Both the position numbers and the translations under genes were made by a program. This document shows, in pieces, positions 45,435 to 57,109 of a stretch of DNA of 64,000 bases. This DNA is from Lantana camara (taxonomy: Eukaryota; Streptophyta; Magnoliopsida; Lamiales; Verbenaceae). How positions within the stretch are numbered: the stretch's first letter is position 1; every line of letters starts with the position of its first letter. The stretch spans positions 94,252,001-94,316,000 of the forward strand of contig CM074856.1 of the NCBI GenBank assembly GCA_037501455.1, given 5' to 3'. The notes beneath the pieces are model-generated. The model did no database searches. It was not told where the DNA came from and saw only the letters and a program-made list of their open reading frames with translations.

Positions 45435-46221
45435 AGAGGTTTAGCGAGTTGAGTGCCCGTGAGGGTGGTGAGTTGTGAGGGTCGAGCTGCTTCCGGTGAG
45501 CGGTTTGGAGGTGCTTAGGTCCCGTTGAGCTCGGAAGTTGCTTTTAGGAGGTCCGTTCGGGGCTCAACGATATCTACGGGTGTTAGATTGAAGGCTAATC
45601 CGTTGATATTTCTTGTAGAAGAGCCGAGTTTTGCCTCAAGCGAGAAGTCTATTGTGTTAGCGGGGAATACTAGGCAATCTTCTTTAAGGAAGCCAACCCG
45701 TTGACATGTGGGACAATTAAGAGGCACGGTTTTGAGTGGGAAGAGGCGGTTGAAGAGAGTTACCCTCGGTAGTGGCTTTTGCCTAACTGGAGATACGAAG
45801 GCTACTTCGTTTCCAACCGAGGCATAAAGGAAGGCCTTTGTTGTGTGTTGCTTGTAGAAGAGTCTTAGCCTACGGCTTGAAAGTGTAAGGTCACGAGTAA
45901 TCCCACTCATGGTTTGAAGTTGTTCGAGTTTTAGGGGATCGGTTGTAGTGGCATGAGAAAGATGTTACGGACTTTGTGTAATAATGTCTATATGCCAAAG
46001 GTTGAGGATTCTCCAACTACTCCCGAATCTTTAATTTGGGATGTGGGAGCAGACGACTAGGACTTTGTGTCCGGTTTGCTAATTAAGGAGGTAATATCTT
46101 ATAAGCCTATGATCTCCGAGGTTAGAGTGTGGTAGTGGAAGCTTGGGGTTTGGGTTGTCTTCAGAGTCGTTCAAGATCTTGTTTAGGACCTGAGGATAGG
46201 TTCTTTTGAAGGAGGGGAGTT
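45435..46221 (+). other. X int2 region between gag and LTR3, with polypurine tract
   Basis: Counterpart of 20797-21583; no pol. A minus-strand 131-codon frame (45515-45910) is also open in copy 1, but the differences between copies mostly change amino acids. It ends with the stem ACCTGAGGATAGGT and GAAGGAGGGGAG before LTR3. Confidence 0.8.
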
Positions 46222-48011
46222 TGTAACATCCCGCTCGTCCGGCTCTACAGGTACGTTGTAGCGAGAGTGCTACTTATGTTTTAAATTAATTAATTAAGCA
46301 ATGGTGTGTTATTTTAATTATTACGTAATTATATGAAACTACTTGAATTATTTGATTTACATGCCAAAATGTGCCTAAGTGTTTAAATTACTTGAAATCT
46401 TGTAATATGTGAATTTATAATATATGATTTTATTTCCCGAGCATGCTAATTTCGTGAATTATGCGATAAACGTGATTTAAGGATGTAATTGTATAATTTT
46501 ATAATATGTGGACTTAATTGCAACTTTTTGTGGACGTAATTGAAATTTGGTTCTTGGACTTAATTACAACTTTTTGAAAGTTTTGGACTCATTCGAAAAA
46601 TGAGTCATTTTAGTACACTTGTGTACATTTTAATTCGTATCTTGAGCTACGGTACTCGGATTTGAGTCCCGTCTTCGGCGTTCAACTCCTTTCGACGATC
46701 CAGATGAATGGAACAAGTTTTATGATTTTTCGATGCCTTTTAGACCTCCGACGATGCGAATTTCATCCCCTCGTGCCCTATTACGCCCCTATGACCTATA
46801 TTTTGAGCTATGGGACCCATCCTTCACCAATTATTTGAACTTAAGCCATTTTATAGCCACATGTCTTCTCATTTCTTCCTCCCTCACACGATTTTCAGCA
46901 GCCAAGACCAAGGGGGAGAGATTTTTACTATTCATCATCTTCAAGCTCAAGATTTGTTCAAGATCTTCTAGCTTTCTTCGATCCTCAACAATCCGAGGTA
47001 AGATCCGTAATCCTTATGATTTGTGCTTCAATATATGCTCCATTTTGTGTCTTATACTTGAGGTTTTATGCATGATTGGAGAAAGGCATGAATAGTTAGG
47101 TTTTCTCCAAAATTTTGAATACATGCTCATATGTGTTTATTATGAGTTCTAAGCTAGAGAGTGAGTTCATTTATGTCCTTATATCTCATTTATTTGCATT
47201 AAATACATGGTGGTTAGGTGTATTAACTTCTACCATTAATGAACTTGATCTGATGAAAGAAAAATGGGGGATTTTAGGCTCAAAACCGAACTGCTGTCAC
47301 AACTCTTAGTTGTTGTCAATATGTTGTTGTTTTAATGAAGTTTTTGCATGAATTTTGGACATGAAATGCATGGTAAATGATCAGATTTCGTGGTGCTCTG
47401 TTACATGATGTTGTTACCCTGCTTTAACATTCATTTTAGATGAATTATGGTTGAGTTCGAGCATGAAACGAACTGCTGCACGCTGCTACTTCTTACACTC
47501 ATTTGCTGTCAATTTTGTGAAGTTTTGAGCTTCATTCTTGCATGATTTGAGGCCTAAACTTACATGTAAAGCTCCAGCCCTGTTTCATGATCATGTTTCT
47601 TGCATTTAACCTTCATTTAGATGCAAATGGATGAGTTTTATGCATCAAAAGTGACTGCTAAATCTACTCCTTTCTTACCGAGTTTCTGTCAGGATTTTGT
47701 GCCTTGTTTGTTAATTCTTTGAGCTCCATTTCGTGTGAAATTACATGGTTATGAAGTATTTGAGTTTCTTTACATGTTAGCTTTATTTTCCCAAGCTTTT
47801 AACCCTTATTTCAACTCCAAACTTGATGAAATGGCTTCTTGAATTCATGCCCTTCCTTGCTCCAATTTTCTTGCACGTTTGAAGTGATCTTGTGTAGATT
47901 TCTTGAAAGTTATGCATCCTAATTGGTCTTAAGACATCATATAATAAGTGTATGGTTGGAATTTGCATGAAAGTCTTGGATTCAATAGGTTTCATTTTGG
48001 GTTTTGAAACT
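46222..48011 (+). repeat. X LTR3, left part
   Basis: TGTAACATCCCGCTCG after a polypurine tract, matching LTR1 and LTR2 until W begins at 48012. The last five bases, AAACT (48007-48011), are the W target site. The right part of this LTR is not in the window. The palindrome cluster lies in the missing part; the donor (GT at 46998) is present. Confidence 0.92.
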
Positions 48012-49446
48012 TGTAGAACCCCAGACGGAGGATACCACATCCACCGCAGTAGGATTCAGACTCGGTCATGAAATAGGAAGTCCATGCCCGAATCCGAATC
48101 ATAGCGAACGGGAGACCAACTCACACGCTAGGCTAGGCGGATCTAACTTGATAAACTCAGAGTGCGGAAACAATTAAAACCAACAACAATAGATAGCGAA
48201 AGCATTTATTACAAAACATGCAAAGCAGGTGACAGGTTCAACTAGCATAGATACCTAATCCCGAATATCAACATACATAGCAAGTGACGGGTTCAACTAG
48301 CATAGATACCTAATCCTGAATATCAACATACATAGCAGGTGACGGGTTCAACTGGCATAGATACCTAGTCCCGAATATCAATCCATAATCCAACATAATA
48401 AACAACATAAATATCATCAATATCTAGTAACATCCAAATACTAACTTACTAACCCCACACGGGGTTTAAATCTAGGTAGAATGTAAACATAATCTGCAAG
48501 TGTGAAGCATAGATACATAACATAGGCAAAGTATGCGACAAATGCATCCTAACATCTACTAGACTGACAAGAGTGACTCCGAAGACTCACTTTCGCCTAG
48601 CTCGAGCCAAAAAGGAAACCTGCAAACTAAAAGATAAAATAAGGTGTCAGTCAACTGACTGAGTGAGGGGGCTAACACACCCCCATAATACATATATATA
48701 AAGAGCACAACACAGAATAAAAGGATGGACTCATGAACCGAGGATAGGTGTTGAATACCAAAACATTTCAAAATAACCAAAAGAAATATAGATATAAGTT
48801 TTAGAAACCATTTTTCAGAAAGACTCTATCCCGATTCATAATTCCATAACATAACATAATCAATTGCTCGGCGAGTACGAGCTTCCAACCTCAACTCCTC
48901 ATAACGTAAATCAAAATCAATCCAACCTCTACTCCAATGATGGAAGAGCCACGCGTTGGCCCTAACCATCTATAATAAACCGTCTAAAAATAGACTCACC
49001 CTCAAGGGGTACCGAACCCACAAGAGTCCTCCCCGGCCTTAGCCGAAAGCTCAAGATACCACACCTTCCCTGCAGCACGGGTGGCGTGAAGATATCTCAA
49101 ATGGAACTACGAAATTGATGAATACCCCGACGGCCCTAACCGCTCCAATGATGGAAGAGCTATGCATTGGCCCTAACCATCTATAATAAACCGTCTAAAA
49201 ATAGACTCACCCTCAAGGGGTAGCGAACCCACAAGAGTCCTCCTCGGCCTTAGCCGAAGGCTCAAGATACCACACCTTCCCTGCAGCACGGGTCACGTGA
49301 AGATATCTCAAATGGAACTACGAAATAGATGAATACCCTGACGGCCCTAACCGCTCCGGGGGATCCATTACCCGCAGCTCACCAGGATCAGATCCACACA
49401 CAGATCACAACGGATCACAACAGAACAGATCACAACGGATCACAAC
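48012..49446 (-). repeat. W LTR fragment, left (U5-side of an LTR)
   Basis: Begins TGTAGAACCCCAGACGG and aligns with 50053 onward and 55700 onward. It has three copies of a 55-56-bp unit (from about 48224) and a 212-bp tandem duplication starting at 48930 and 49142. It stops near 49446, where LTR sequence joins gag sequence, so about 1.9 kb of LTR and the adjoining internal part are deleted. Confidence 0.88.
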
Positions 49447-49783
49447 ACTTAGCTGCTTGTCCCTGAATGAATCGAACAGTACAAACAGCCCTGTCCTGAG
49501 AACTCCCTAGGCAAATATCCCAAATACCACTGATCTCAGCTAACCACTCCTCGGCCTTAATATCATCTCTTCCAAACCACTTAGGAGGGTTGTTGTTACG
49601 AAACTCCCTATACACAGTTGAGATAGTACCATCCTGACCATCAACTGGTGGTGTCTGCTATCTCTGATTCTGTTGTAACTGATTGAGAAGTGCCTGAACA
49701 ATGTTCTCCGCATTCAGTGGTGGTGGCCGAGGCGGATTAGGCGCATCCGGTGAAGCCTCTCGGTCACGGCGTCTAGGAGGCAT
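49447..49783 (-). pseudogene. gag: W gag, N-terminal fragment (left internal region)
   Basis: On the minus strand from ATG at 49781-49783 it encodes the proline-rich N terminus and the start of the capsid-like domain (YREFRNNNPPKWFGRDD, EEWLAEISGIW) as in the fuller copy at 54348-55430. An early stop follows QQ.QTPPVDG. The frame ends at the deletion junction with LTR near 49447. Nothing of the zinc knuckles remains. Confidence 0.85.
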
Positions 49784-50052
49784 CCTAAAGATCTCAACAA
49801 TTCCAGTACAAATATATGCATGTCGGTCAGTAAATGCTCATGTCACTTAATAAATCAAGCAAAGCACCAAAGAAATGTAATACTTCACGTAATGTAAATT
49901 CGGCAAGGTGATGGAAATTCAAATGCATAGACTATCAAACTGTGATGTACATGCACACCTAACCAAGTTGTCCTACGCCGTACAACCTAGACAGACTCAA
50001 CATGACTCAAGAGCTCGGTTTTGCAACCTAAAGCTCTGATACCACTTAAGGA
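49784..50052 (-). other. W left internal region: leader and primer-binding site
   Basis: Leader between LTR and gag. The primer site is GCTCTGATACCA at 50033-50044 (plus strand), followed by the spacer CTTAAGGA. Confidence 0.9.
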
Positions 50053-50660
50053 TGTAACACCCCAGACGGAGTATACCACTTCCACCGCACTAGGAATCAG
50101 ACTCGGTCATGAAATAGGAAGTCCATGCCCGAATCCGAATCATAGCGAATGGGAGACCAACTCACACACTAGGCTCGGCGGATCTAACTTAAAAAACTCA
50201 GAGTGCGGAAACAATTAAAACCAACAACAATAGATAGCGGAAGCATTTATTAAAAAACATGCAAAGTAGGTGACGGGTTCAACTATCATAGATACCTAAG
50301 CCTGAATATCAACATACATAGCAGGTGATGGGTTCAACTAGCATAGATACCTAATCCCGAATATCAACATACATAGCAGGTGACGGGTTCAACTAGCATA
50401 GATACCTAGTCCCGAATATCAATCCATAATCCAACATAATAAACGACATAAATATCATCAATATCTAGTAAAATCCAAATACTAACTTACTAACCCCACA
50501 CGGGGTTTAAATCTAGGTGGAATGTAAACATAATCTGCAAGTGTGAAACATATATACATAACATAGGCAAAGTATGCGACAAATGCATCCTAACAACTAC
50601 TAGACTGACAAGAGTGACTCCGAAGACTCATTTCCGCCTAGCTCGAGCCAAAAAGGAAAC

Positions 50661-52665
50661 CTGCAAACTAAAAGATAAAATGAGGTGTCAGTCAATCGAC
50701 TGAGTGAGGGGGCTAACTCACACCCACAATATATATATATAAAGGGTACAACACAGAATAAAAGGATGGACTGATGAACCGAGGATACGTGTTGCATACC
50801 AAAACATTTCAAAATAACCCAAAGAAATATAGATATGAGTTTTAGAAACCATTTTTCATAAAGACTCTATCCCGATTCATAATTCCATAACATAACATAA
50901 TCAGCTGCTCGGCGAATACGAGCTTCCAACCTCAACTCCTCATAACGTAAATAAAAATCAATCCAACCTCTACTCCAATGATGGAAGAGCCACGCGTTGG
51001 CCCTAACCATCTATAATAAACCTTCTAAAAATAGACTCATCCTCAAGGGGTAGCAAACCCACAAGAGTCCTCCCCGGCCTTAGCCGATGGCTCAAGATAC
51101 CACACCTTCCCTGCAGCACGGGTCGCGTGAAGATATCTCAAATGGAACTACGAAATAGATGAATACCCCGACGGCCCTAACCACTCCGAGGGATCCATTA
51201 CCCGCAGCTCACCAGGATCAGATCCACACACAGATCACAACGGATCACAACAGAACAGATCACAAACAGAACAGATCACAACGGATCATATACGCCAATC
51301 TTTCATGGCAATCTCGCTACATAATCACAACACAACTGTTTTTCCAAAATAGCTTACATATGCTTCGAAAACTGGTTTATATATTTTATCGCTACGCAAT
51401 GGAATTTAAGCCACGAAGGCTCCCTCCCACGCAGGACTCACGCGAAGTTCATAAACATATCATATCCAACACATACGTGTTTATTGTAGGGTATACTCGC
51501 ATGCACGGGCATAAATTAGCATACAAAGGCCATAGGTCGCATAACTATACAAAATCCTAAACCTCACCTTGTGCAAGTAGAGTCTGAGAGTGTGAAGGGC
51601 CAAACACTCTAATCAACGGGCCCACCGGCACCACCAAACTCTGTGACATGACATACAGAAGCCCAGACTTAAACTCTATATGAACCAAGTATGACGCACG
51701 GCGTATCAAGATATGAATGATATGTAATATGGAATGAAGTGTACACATAGGTCACGTAGCATAGTTCACATATTCCACCAAATCGTGCAATTAACGAAGT
51801 ATTAAGGTTTAACAATGCATTATGGAAGGATATGAATCACATAGGTCAAGTAGCATAACATAGGACAAACTTTCATACGAAGTTATTCAATTAAAATGAC
51901 GTATTATCATCTAAGAAAGGAATCGAAGTCATATCATAACCTATAATTCATAAAACATCTCAAACGGATCAAGTAAACATAAAAGAACATGCATAAAAGG
52001 GGAACAGATGCATGGGAACGGCCATTCCCATGGACAACATAGCATGGAAACGGGTCTTCCCACGCCAAGGCCTAACGAGGCTGGGAACGGCCGTTCCTAG
52101 CTCAAGCACACATGGGAATGGTCATTCCCATGTTCGGTGCCCAAAACCAAAACCCTAGCCCAGAAGGGCCGTTTTGGGCTCAAAGCACAAACGGGAACGG
52201 TCATTCCGGCCATAGATCTGGAGTAGAAACTTGACAGTTTCGCGAAGAAGAAGAGGAACACCAAAAATCATCAAACCAACACGAAATCTACCATAAAACA
52301 TCACGAAATTCAAGTGTATTACTATATAACTCATGCTTAGCATCAAAACATCAATTAATCCAAGTTTAAGAAGGTTTTTGCCCAAAATCTCAAACACCCA
52401 TTTTCATGAATTTCAAGCTTAAACTTGAAGATATGAATCCCTAGTCTTCCTACACGAATTTCCAGCAACTAAGACACATAAGGAGCATTCAAATCATCAA
52501 ACCTTGCTCAAGGAATTCAAGATCTCATCACATAAGCCATATTCTTTAGGTTGGGCATAAATCACCATTTTCACAAGACTTCCTCATACAAGCTCATACA
52601 TTCAATTTCATGCTATGATTCATAGATAGAAATGAAATACACATCAAGGGAAATCCGTAGCTTAC
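50661..52665 (-). other. Candidate leader intron in W LTR
   Basis: On the minus strand GCCAAG|GTAAGCTAC reads down from 52665 and TTTTAGTTTGCAG|GTTTCC ends at 50661 (2,005 bp). Good matches to plant splice sites. Confidence 0.55.
52014..52208. repeat. Palindrome cluster in W LTR
   Basis: Five sites: GGGAACGGCCATTCCC (52014-52029), a degenerate one near 52043, GGGAACGGCCGTTCCT (52083-52098), GGGAATGGTCATTCCC (52114-52129) and GGGAACGGTCATTCCG (52193-52208). Arms resemble those of Z. Confidence 0.82.
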
Positions 52666-52811
52666 CTTGGCTCTTCAAATGATGAAGAAACGAGGGAGAT
52701 ATGAGCTCTTGAAGGTGTAGGAAAGTCTTAGATCTTCATCCTCTCTTGAAGCTCTCCATGGAAGATATGTCTTGTGTGAAATGAGGTTTGAAATGAAATG
52801 AGAAGGGATAA

Positions 52812-52826
52812 GGCTATTTATATGGT
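52812..52826 (-). promoter_or_regulatory. TATA box of W LTR
   Basis: CCATATAAATAGCC on the minus strand, about 525 bases from the LTR start and about 150 bases upstream of the candidate splice donor; a good plant TATA match. Confidence 0.6.
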
Positions 52827-53349
52827 GGCTAATAGTTCTAGGTCAAGGTTAGGGTTTCCAAGATATAATATGAGGTTAGAGGCTTTATTAGGATTTGGGC
52901 TCAAATAAATGACTTTCGGCCCAATAGGTCAAGATTAAAAGGTTTATGGTCTAAACGGTTTCCGAAAAATATAAAGTAAATTCCATTAGACCCGAATCAC
53001 CGAATCAAGTCCAATGGTGGTGTCGGAATTCGAATTCGAATTCCCGAGCTCATACTGGTCTCGAACGAGCCAAACTTACCTAACATGAGTTAGGCCCAAA
53101 ACACACAAATAGGTCCAAGTCCAATTTAAATCCAACTCTAACAATTAATTTTAAATTCACATAAGTTTTGTTCTTAAGTTGTCATGCAAGATTTCATATT
53201 TTACCATTTTGGATTTTTAGTCAATTAAGTCACATTTTCAATCAAAGTTGGAATTAAACACATAAAAAGGGAATTAAATCACATAAGTGCGCAACGTAAT
53301 CTCTGTCGTGACGCATACTTGTATGATTTATCGGACGGGGTGTCACAAT

Positions 53350-53383
53350 CTCCCCCCTTTAGGAGAACCTGGTCCCCAGGTTC
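53350..53383 (-). other. W polypurine tract and adjacent hairpin
   Basis: AAAGGGGGGAGA on the minus strand next to the LTR, preceded by GAACCTGGGGACCAGGTTC (53365-53383), identical to the hairpin in U. Confidence 0.88.
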
Positions 53384-53394
53384 GCTGCTCGGCT

Positions 53395-53982
53395 TCAAAC
53401 AAACCCGGTCACAACTTCTTCATTGCCACATTTATCTCCCAAGTTGGTTCCTCCGGTTTCTGTCCTTTCCACAATTCGATCTTGACTCTTGTCTGGATAC
53501 TTCACAATCATCAAGTCCGATGTAAATTGTAATTCTTCTATCGTAAGATCAACCGGCTCTTCATTGTAGAACCAACGTTTCTTCAAGGATGTCTTGTCTG
53601 GATACTTCACAATCATCAAGTCCGATGTAAATTGTAATTCTTCTATCGTAAGATCAACCGGCTCTTCATTGTAGAACCAACGTTTCTTCAAGGATGTCCC
53701 GTTTTTGCTTCTTGTAGTCCGCTGTCGTCGACGTGCATCGCAACCAAGACAGACAGGGAGAATCCCATCTCTTGGCACAAAAGGTGAGAGAACCCCGTCT
53801 CTCGAACACAGAAAGCGAGAGAACCCCGTCTCCCAAACACAGTAAGCGAGAGAACCCTGTCTCTCGATCACATAAGAGAGAGCCCCGTCGCTCGAGTAGA
53901 CAACTGAAAGAACCCCGTCTCTCAGCCTAAGTTGGATAGATTTCAGCATCTTCCAACATTCTAGTTCAAGAAATTCCAGCAT
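53395..53982 (-). other. 195-codon open frame with a 35-residue duplication, W internal 3' end
   Basis: Open on the element's sense strand. A 105-bp tandem duplication (53488-53698) repeats 35 residues in frame (TSLKKRWFYNEEPVDLTIEE is the start of each). The N-terminal part reads through the hairpin array and is low complexity. I do not recognise a family. The duplicated part could be a leftover of the end of a pol or downstream gene, or chance. Confidence 0.3.
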
Positions 53983-54225
53983 TTCTCAAACCCCTAAATT
54001 CAAGAGAATCCAGCATCTCCTGAATATCTAAGTACAAGAGAATCCAACATCTCTTGCACAAAGCTTAGAAAGAATCCAGCATCTTTCCATCACATAAGTA
54101 GAGAATCCTGCGACTCTCTAACACATAAATCGAGAGGATTAACATCTCCCAAGCACGTAAATAGAGAGAATTAAATCTTCCTCACACTGAGAACGAGAGA
54201 TTCTGACATCTCTCTAGCACATAAA
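53757..54225 (-). repeat. Tandem array of GAGAGA..TCTCTC hairpin units in W
   Basis: About fifteen degenerate units of 28-33 bp. The units nearest the polypurine tract (53757-53930) read GAGAGAACCCCGTCTCTC on the plus strand and those further away decay to GAGAATCCAGCATCTC. Same position and unit as in U. Confidence 0.82.
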
Positions 54226-54347
54226 TACAATTATTCGAAGCACTTGTGCCTACGCACATCAAAGTAGGCACATCAAAGTAGCTTAGTTGAAAATTACAAC
54301 AATCAACGCATATCATAATTAGCAAGTATATCACATAACAATAAGAG

Positions 54348-55430
54348 TCAAATAAACGATGTATGTATGCTCGTGTTATGAATGTTTATTGTACCTTCCA
54401 CTGCGTCATTCTGATCAACCTCTGCTGCTTCTTCCTCTCCATCAAGAGCATATGCACGAATCTGAACCACCGGGCTCTTCTTCGGACAAGCAAACCTCTT
54501 GTGATCAGCCGAACCACACACCAAACATCTACCCAAATACCACCAACACCTCTCCAACGGATGAGTACCCAGACAGTGAGAGCAACGAGCTGGAGCTGGT
54601 GGCCCTGTAGGAGCAGCGGGACGGGGCTTCTTGTTAATGAAGCCCTGTGGACGGAAAGCTGGTGTAGAAGTAGTAGAATCATGAGTAGTGGGCTTCTTGC
54701 CCGAATCGGAACCCGAACCATGCCCCGAAGAGAATGATGGGGGCCCCAACCTCCGTCTCTGAGCCTCGACCTGAATAGCCCTCTTGGAAACCTCATCCCA
54801 AGTGCTAACATCGACAGCCTGAAGAGTTCTCTGAATATCCTCTCAAAGCCCATGAAGAAAGTGACGGGCTCTATGTTCATCGATATCAGTGATGTGGGTA
54901 GCATAGGGAGCAAGTCTCTCAAACTCCAGAATATAGTCCTCAACAGATCTGGATCCCTGTTTCAGCTCAGAGAACTCCTGAAGTCTGCGCTCTCGTGTAC
55001 TATAAGGTATATATTTCTCGTGGAACTCATGCACAAAAGTCTCCCAAGTGAACTCCATACCACTCCTCTCAAGTCTGGATCGAACTCCCTTGAGCCTAGC
55101 TGCCTGTCCCTGAATGAATCGAGTAGTACAAACAGCCCTGTCCTGAGAACTCCCTGGGCAAATCTCCCAAATACCACTGATCTCAGCTAACCACTCCTCA
55201 GCCTTAATATCATCTCCTCCAAACCACTTAGGAGGGTTGTTGTCCCGAAACTCCCTATACACAGCTGAGATAGTACCATCCTGACCATCAACTGGTGGTG
55301 TCTGTTGTCTCTGATTCTGTTGTAACTGACTGAGAAGTGCCTGAACAATGTTCTCCGCATTCAGTGGTGGTGATGGAGGCGGATTAGGGGCATCCGGTGA
55401 AGCCTCTCGGTAACGACGTCTAGGAGGCAT
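54348..55430 (-). pseudogene. gag: W gag: nearly complete, one in-frame stop
   Basis: A 361-codon frame from the ATG at 55428-55430, broken by a single TGA at 54843-54845, which fits a C-to-T change of an arginine codon. The N terminus is proline-rich (MPPRRRYREASPDAPNPPPS). Residues about 55-195 match the Retrotrans_gag pattern (YREFRDNNPPKWFGGDD, FVHEFHEKYIPYSTRERR, LQEFSELKQGSRSVEDYI). After the stop, the same frame has a basic/proline-rich linker and two knuckles, CSHCLGTHPLERC (one residue short of the usual spacing) and CLVCGSADHKRFAC. It ends VEGTINIHNTSIHTSFI. No protease follows. Confidence 0.9.
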
Positions 55431-55679
55431 CCTAAAGATCTCAACAATTCCAGTATAAGTATATGCATGTCGGTCAGTAAATGCTCATGTCACTTAATAA
55501 ATCAAGCAAAGTACCAAAGAAATGTAATACTTCACGTAATGTAAATTCGGCAAGGTGATGGAAATTCAAATGCATAGACTATCAAACTGTGATGTACATG
55601 CACACATAACCAAGTTGTCCTATGTCGTACAACCTAGACAGACTCAACACGACTCAAGAGCTCGGTTTTGCAACCTAAA

Positions 55680-55691
55680 GCTATGATACCA
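55680..55691 (-). other. Primer-binding site of W, right unit (one mismatch)
   Basis: GCTATGATACCA on the plus strand, one base off the initiator-tRNA complement, with the usual spacer CTTAAGGA before the LTR at 55700. Confidence 0.85.
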
Positions 55692-55699
55692 CTTAAGGA

Positions 55700-57109
55700 T
55701 GTCGGACCCCAGACGAAGGATACCCCGTCCACCGCACTAGGATTCAGACTCGGTCATGAAATAGGAAGTCCATCCCCGAATCCGAATCATAGTGAACGGG
55801 AGGCCAACTCACGCGCTAGGCTAGGCGGATCTAACTTGACAAACTCAGAGTGCGAAAACAATTAAAACCAACAACAAAAGATAGCAGAAGCATTTATTAC
55901 AAAACATGCAAAGCATGTGACGGGTTCAACTAGCATAGATACCTAATCCCGAATATCAACATACATTGTAGGTGACGGGTTCAACTAGCATAGATACCTA
56001 ATCCCGAATATCAACATACATAGCAGGTGAAAGGTTCAACTAGCGTAGATACCTAGTCCCGAATATCAATCCATAATCCAACATAATAAACAACATAAAT
56101 ATCATCAATATCTAGTAACATCCAAATACTAACTTACTAACCCCACACGGGGTTTAAATCTAGGTAGAATGTAAACATAATCTGCAAGTGTGAAACATAG
56201 ATACATAACTTAGGCAAAGTATGCGACAAATGCATCCTAACACCTACTAGACAGACAAGAGTGACTCCGAAGACTCAGTTCCGCCTAGCTCGAGCCAAAA
56301 AGGAAACCTGCAAACTAAAAGATAAAATGAGGTGTCAGTCAACTGATTGAGTGAGGGGGCTAACACACACCCACAATATATATATATATAAAGAGCACAG
56401 CACAGAATAAAAGGATGGACTCATGAACCGAGGATAGGTGTTGCATACCAAAACATTTCAAAATAACCCAAAGAAATATAGATATAAGTTTTAGAAACCA
56501 TTTTTCAGAAAGACTCTATCCCGATTCATAATTCCATAACATAACATAATCAACTGCTCGGCGAGTACGAGCTTCCAACCTCAACTCCTCATAACGTAAA
56601 TCAAAATTAATCCAACCTCTACTCCAATGATGGAAGAGCCACGCATTGGCCCTAACCATCTATAATAAACCGTCTAAAAATAGACTCACCCTCAAGGGGT
56701 AGCGAACCCACAAGAGTCCTCCCCGGCCATAGCCGAAAGCTCAAGATACCACACCTTCCCTGCAGCACGGGTCGCGTGAAGATATCTCAAATGGAACTAC
56801 GAAATAGATGAATACCCCGACGGCCCTAACCGCTCCAATGATGGAAGAGCCACGTGTTGGCCCTAACCATCTATAATAAACCATCTAAAAAAAGACTCAC
56901 CCTCAAGGGGTAGCGAACCCACAAGAGTCCTCCCCGGCCTTAGCCGGAGGCTCAAGATACCACACCTTCCCTGCAGCACGGGTCGCGTGAAGATATCTCA
57001 AATGGAACTACGAAATAGATGAATACCCCAACGGCCCTAACCGCTCCGGGGGATCCTTTACCCGCAGCTCACCAGGATCAGATCCACACCCAGATCACAA
57101 CGGATCACA
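55700..57109 (-). repeat. W LTR fragment, right (5' LTR, truncated)
   Basis: Begins TGTCGGACCCCAGACG; mutated relative to TGTAACACCCC. It has the 56-bp triplet (from about 55917) and the 213-bp tandem duplication (units starting near 56621 and 56834). Homology to the middle LTR stops at 57110-57114 (ACAGA), beyond which the sequence is Z internal. Confidence 0.9.

Larger units (their letters stand above)
50053..53347 (-). repeat. W LTR, middle copy (complete)
   Basis: TGTAACACCCCAGACGG at 50053 to GGGTGTCACA at 53347, 3,295 bp. It adjoins a primer site on its left and a polypurine tract on its right, so it serves as 5' LTR of the left unit and 3' LTR of the right one. It has the 56-bp triplet repeat (from about 50265) but only one copy of the 212-bp segment that is doubled in the outer LTRs. 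TATA box, donor, acceptor and palindromes are given separately. Confidence 0.93.
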
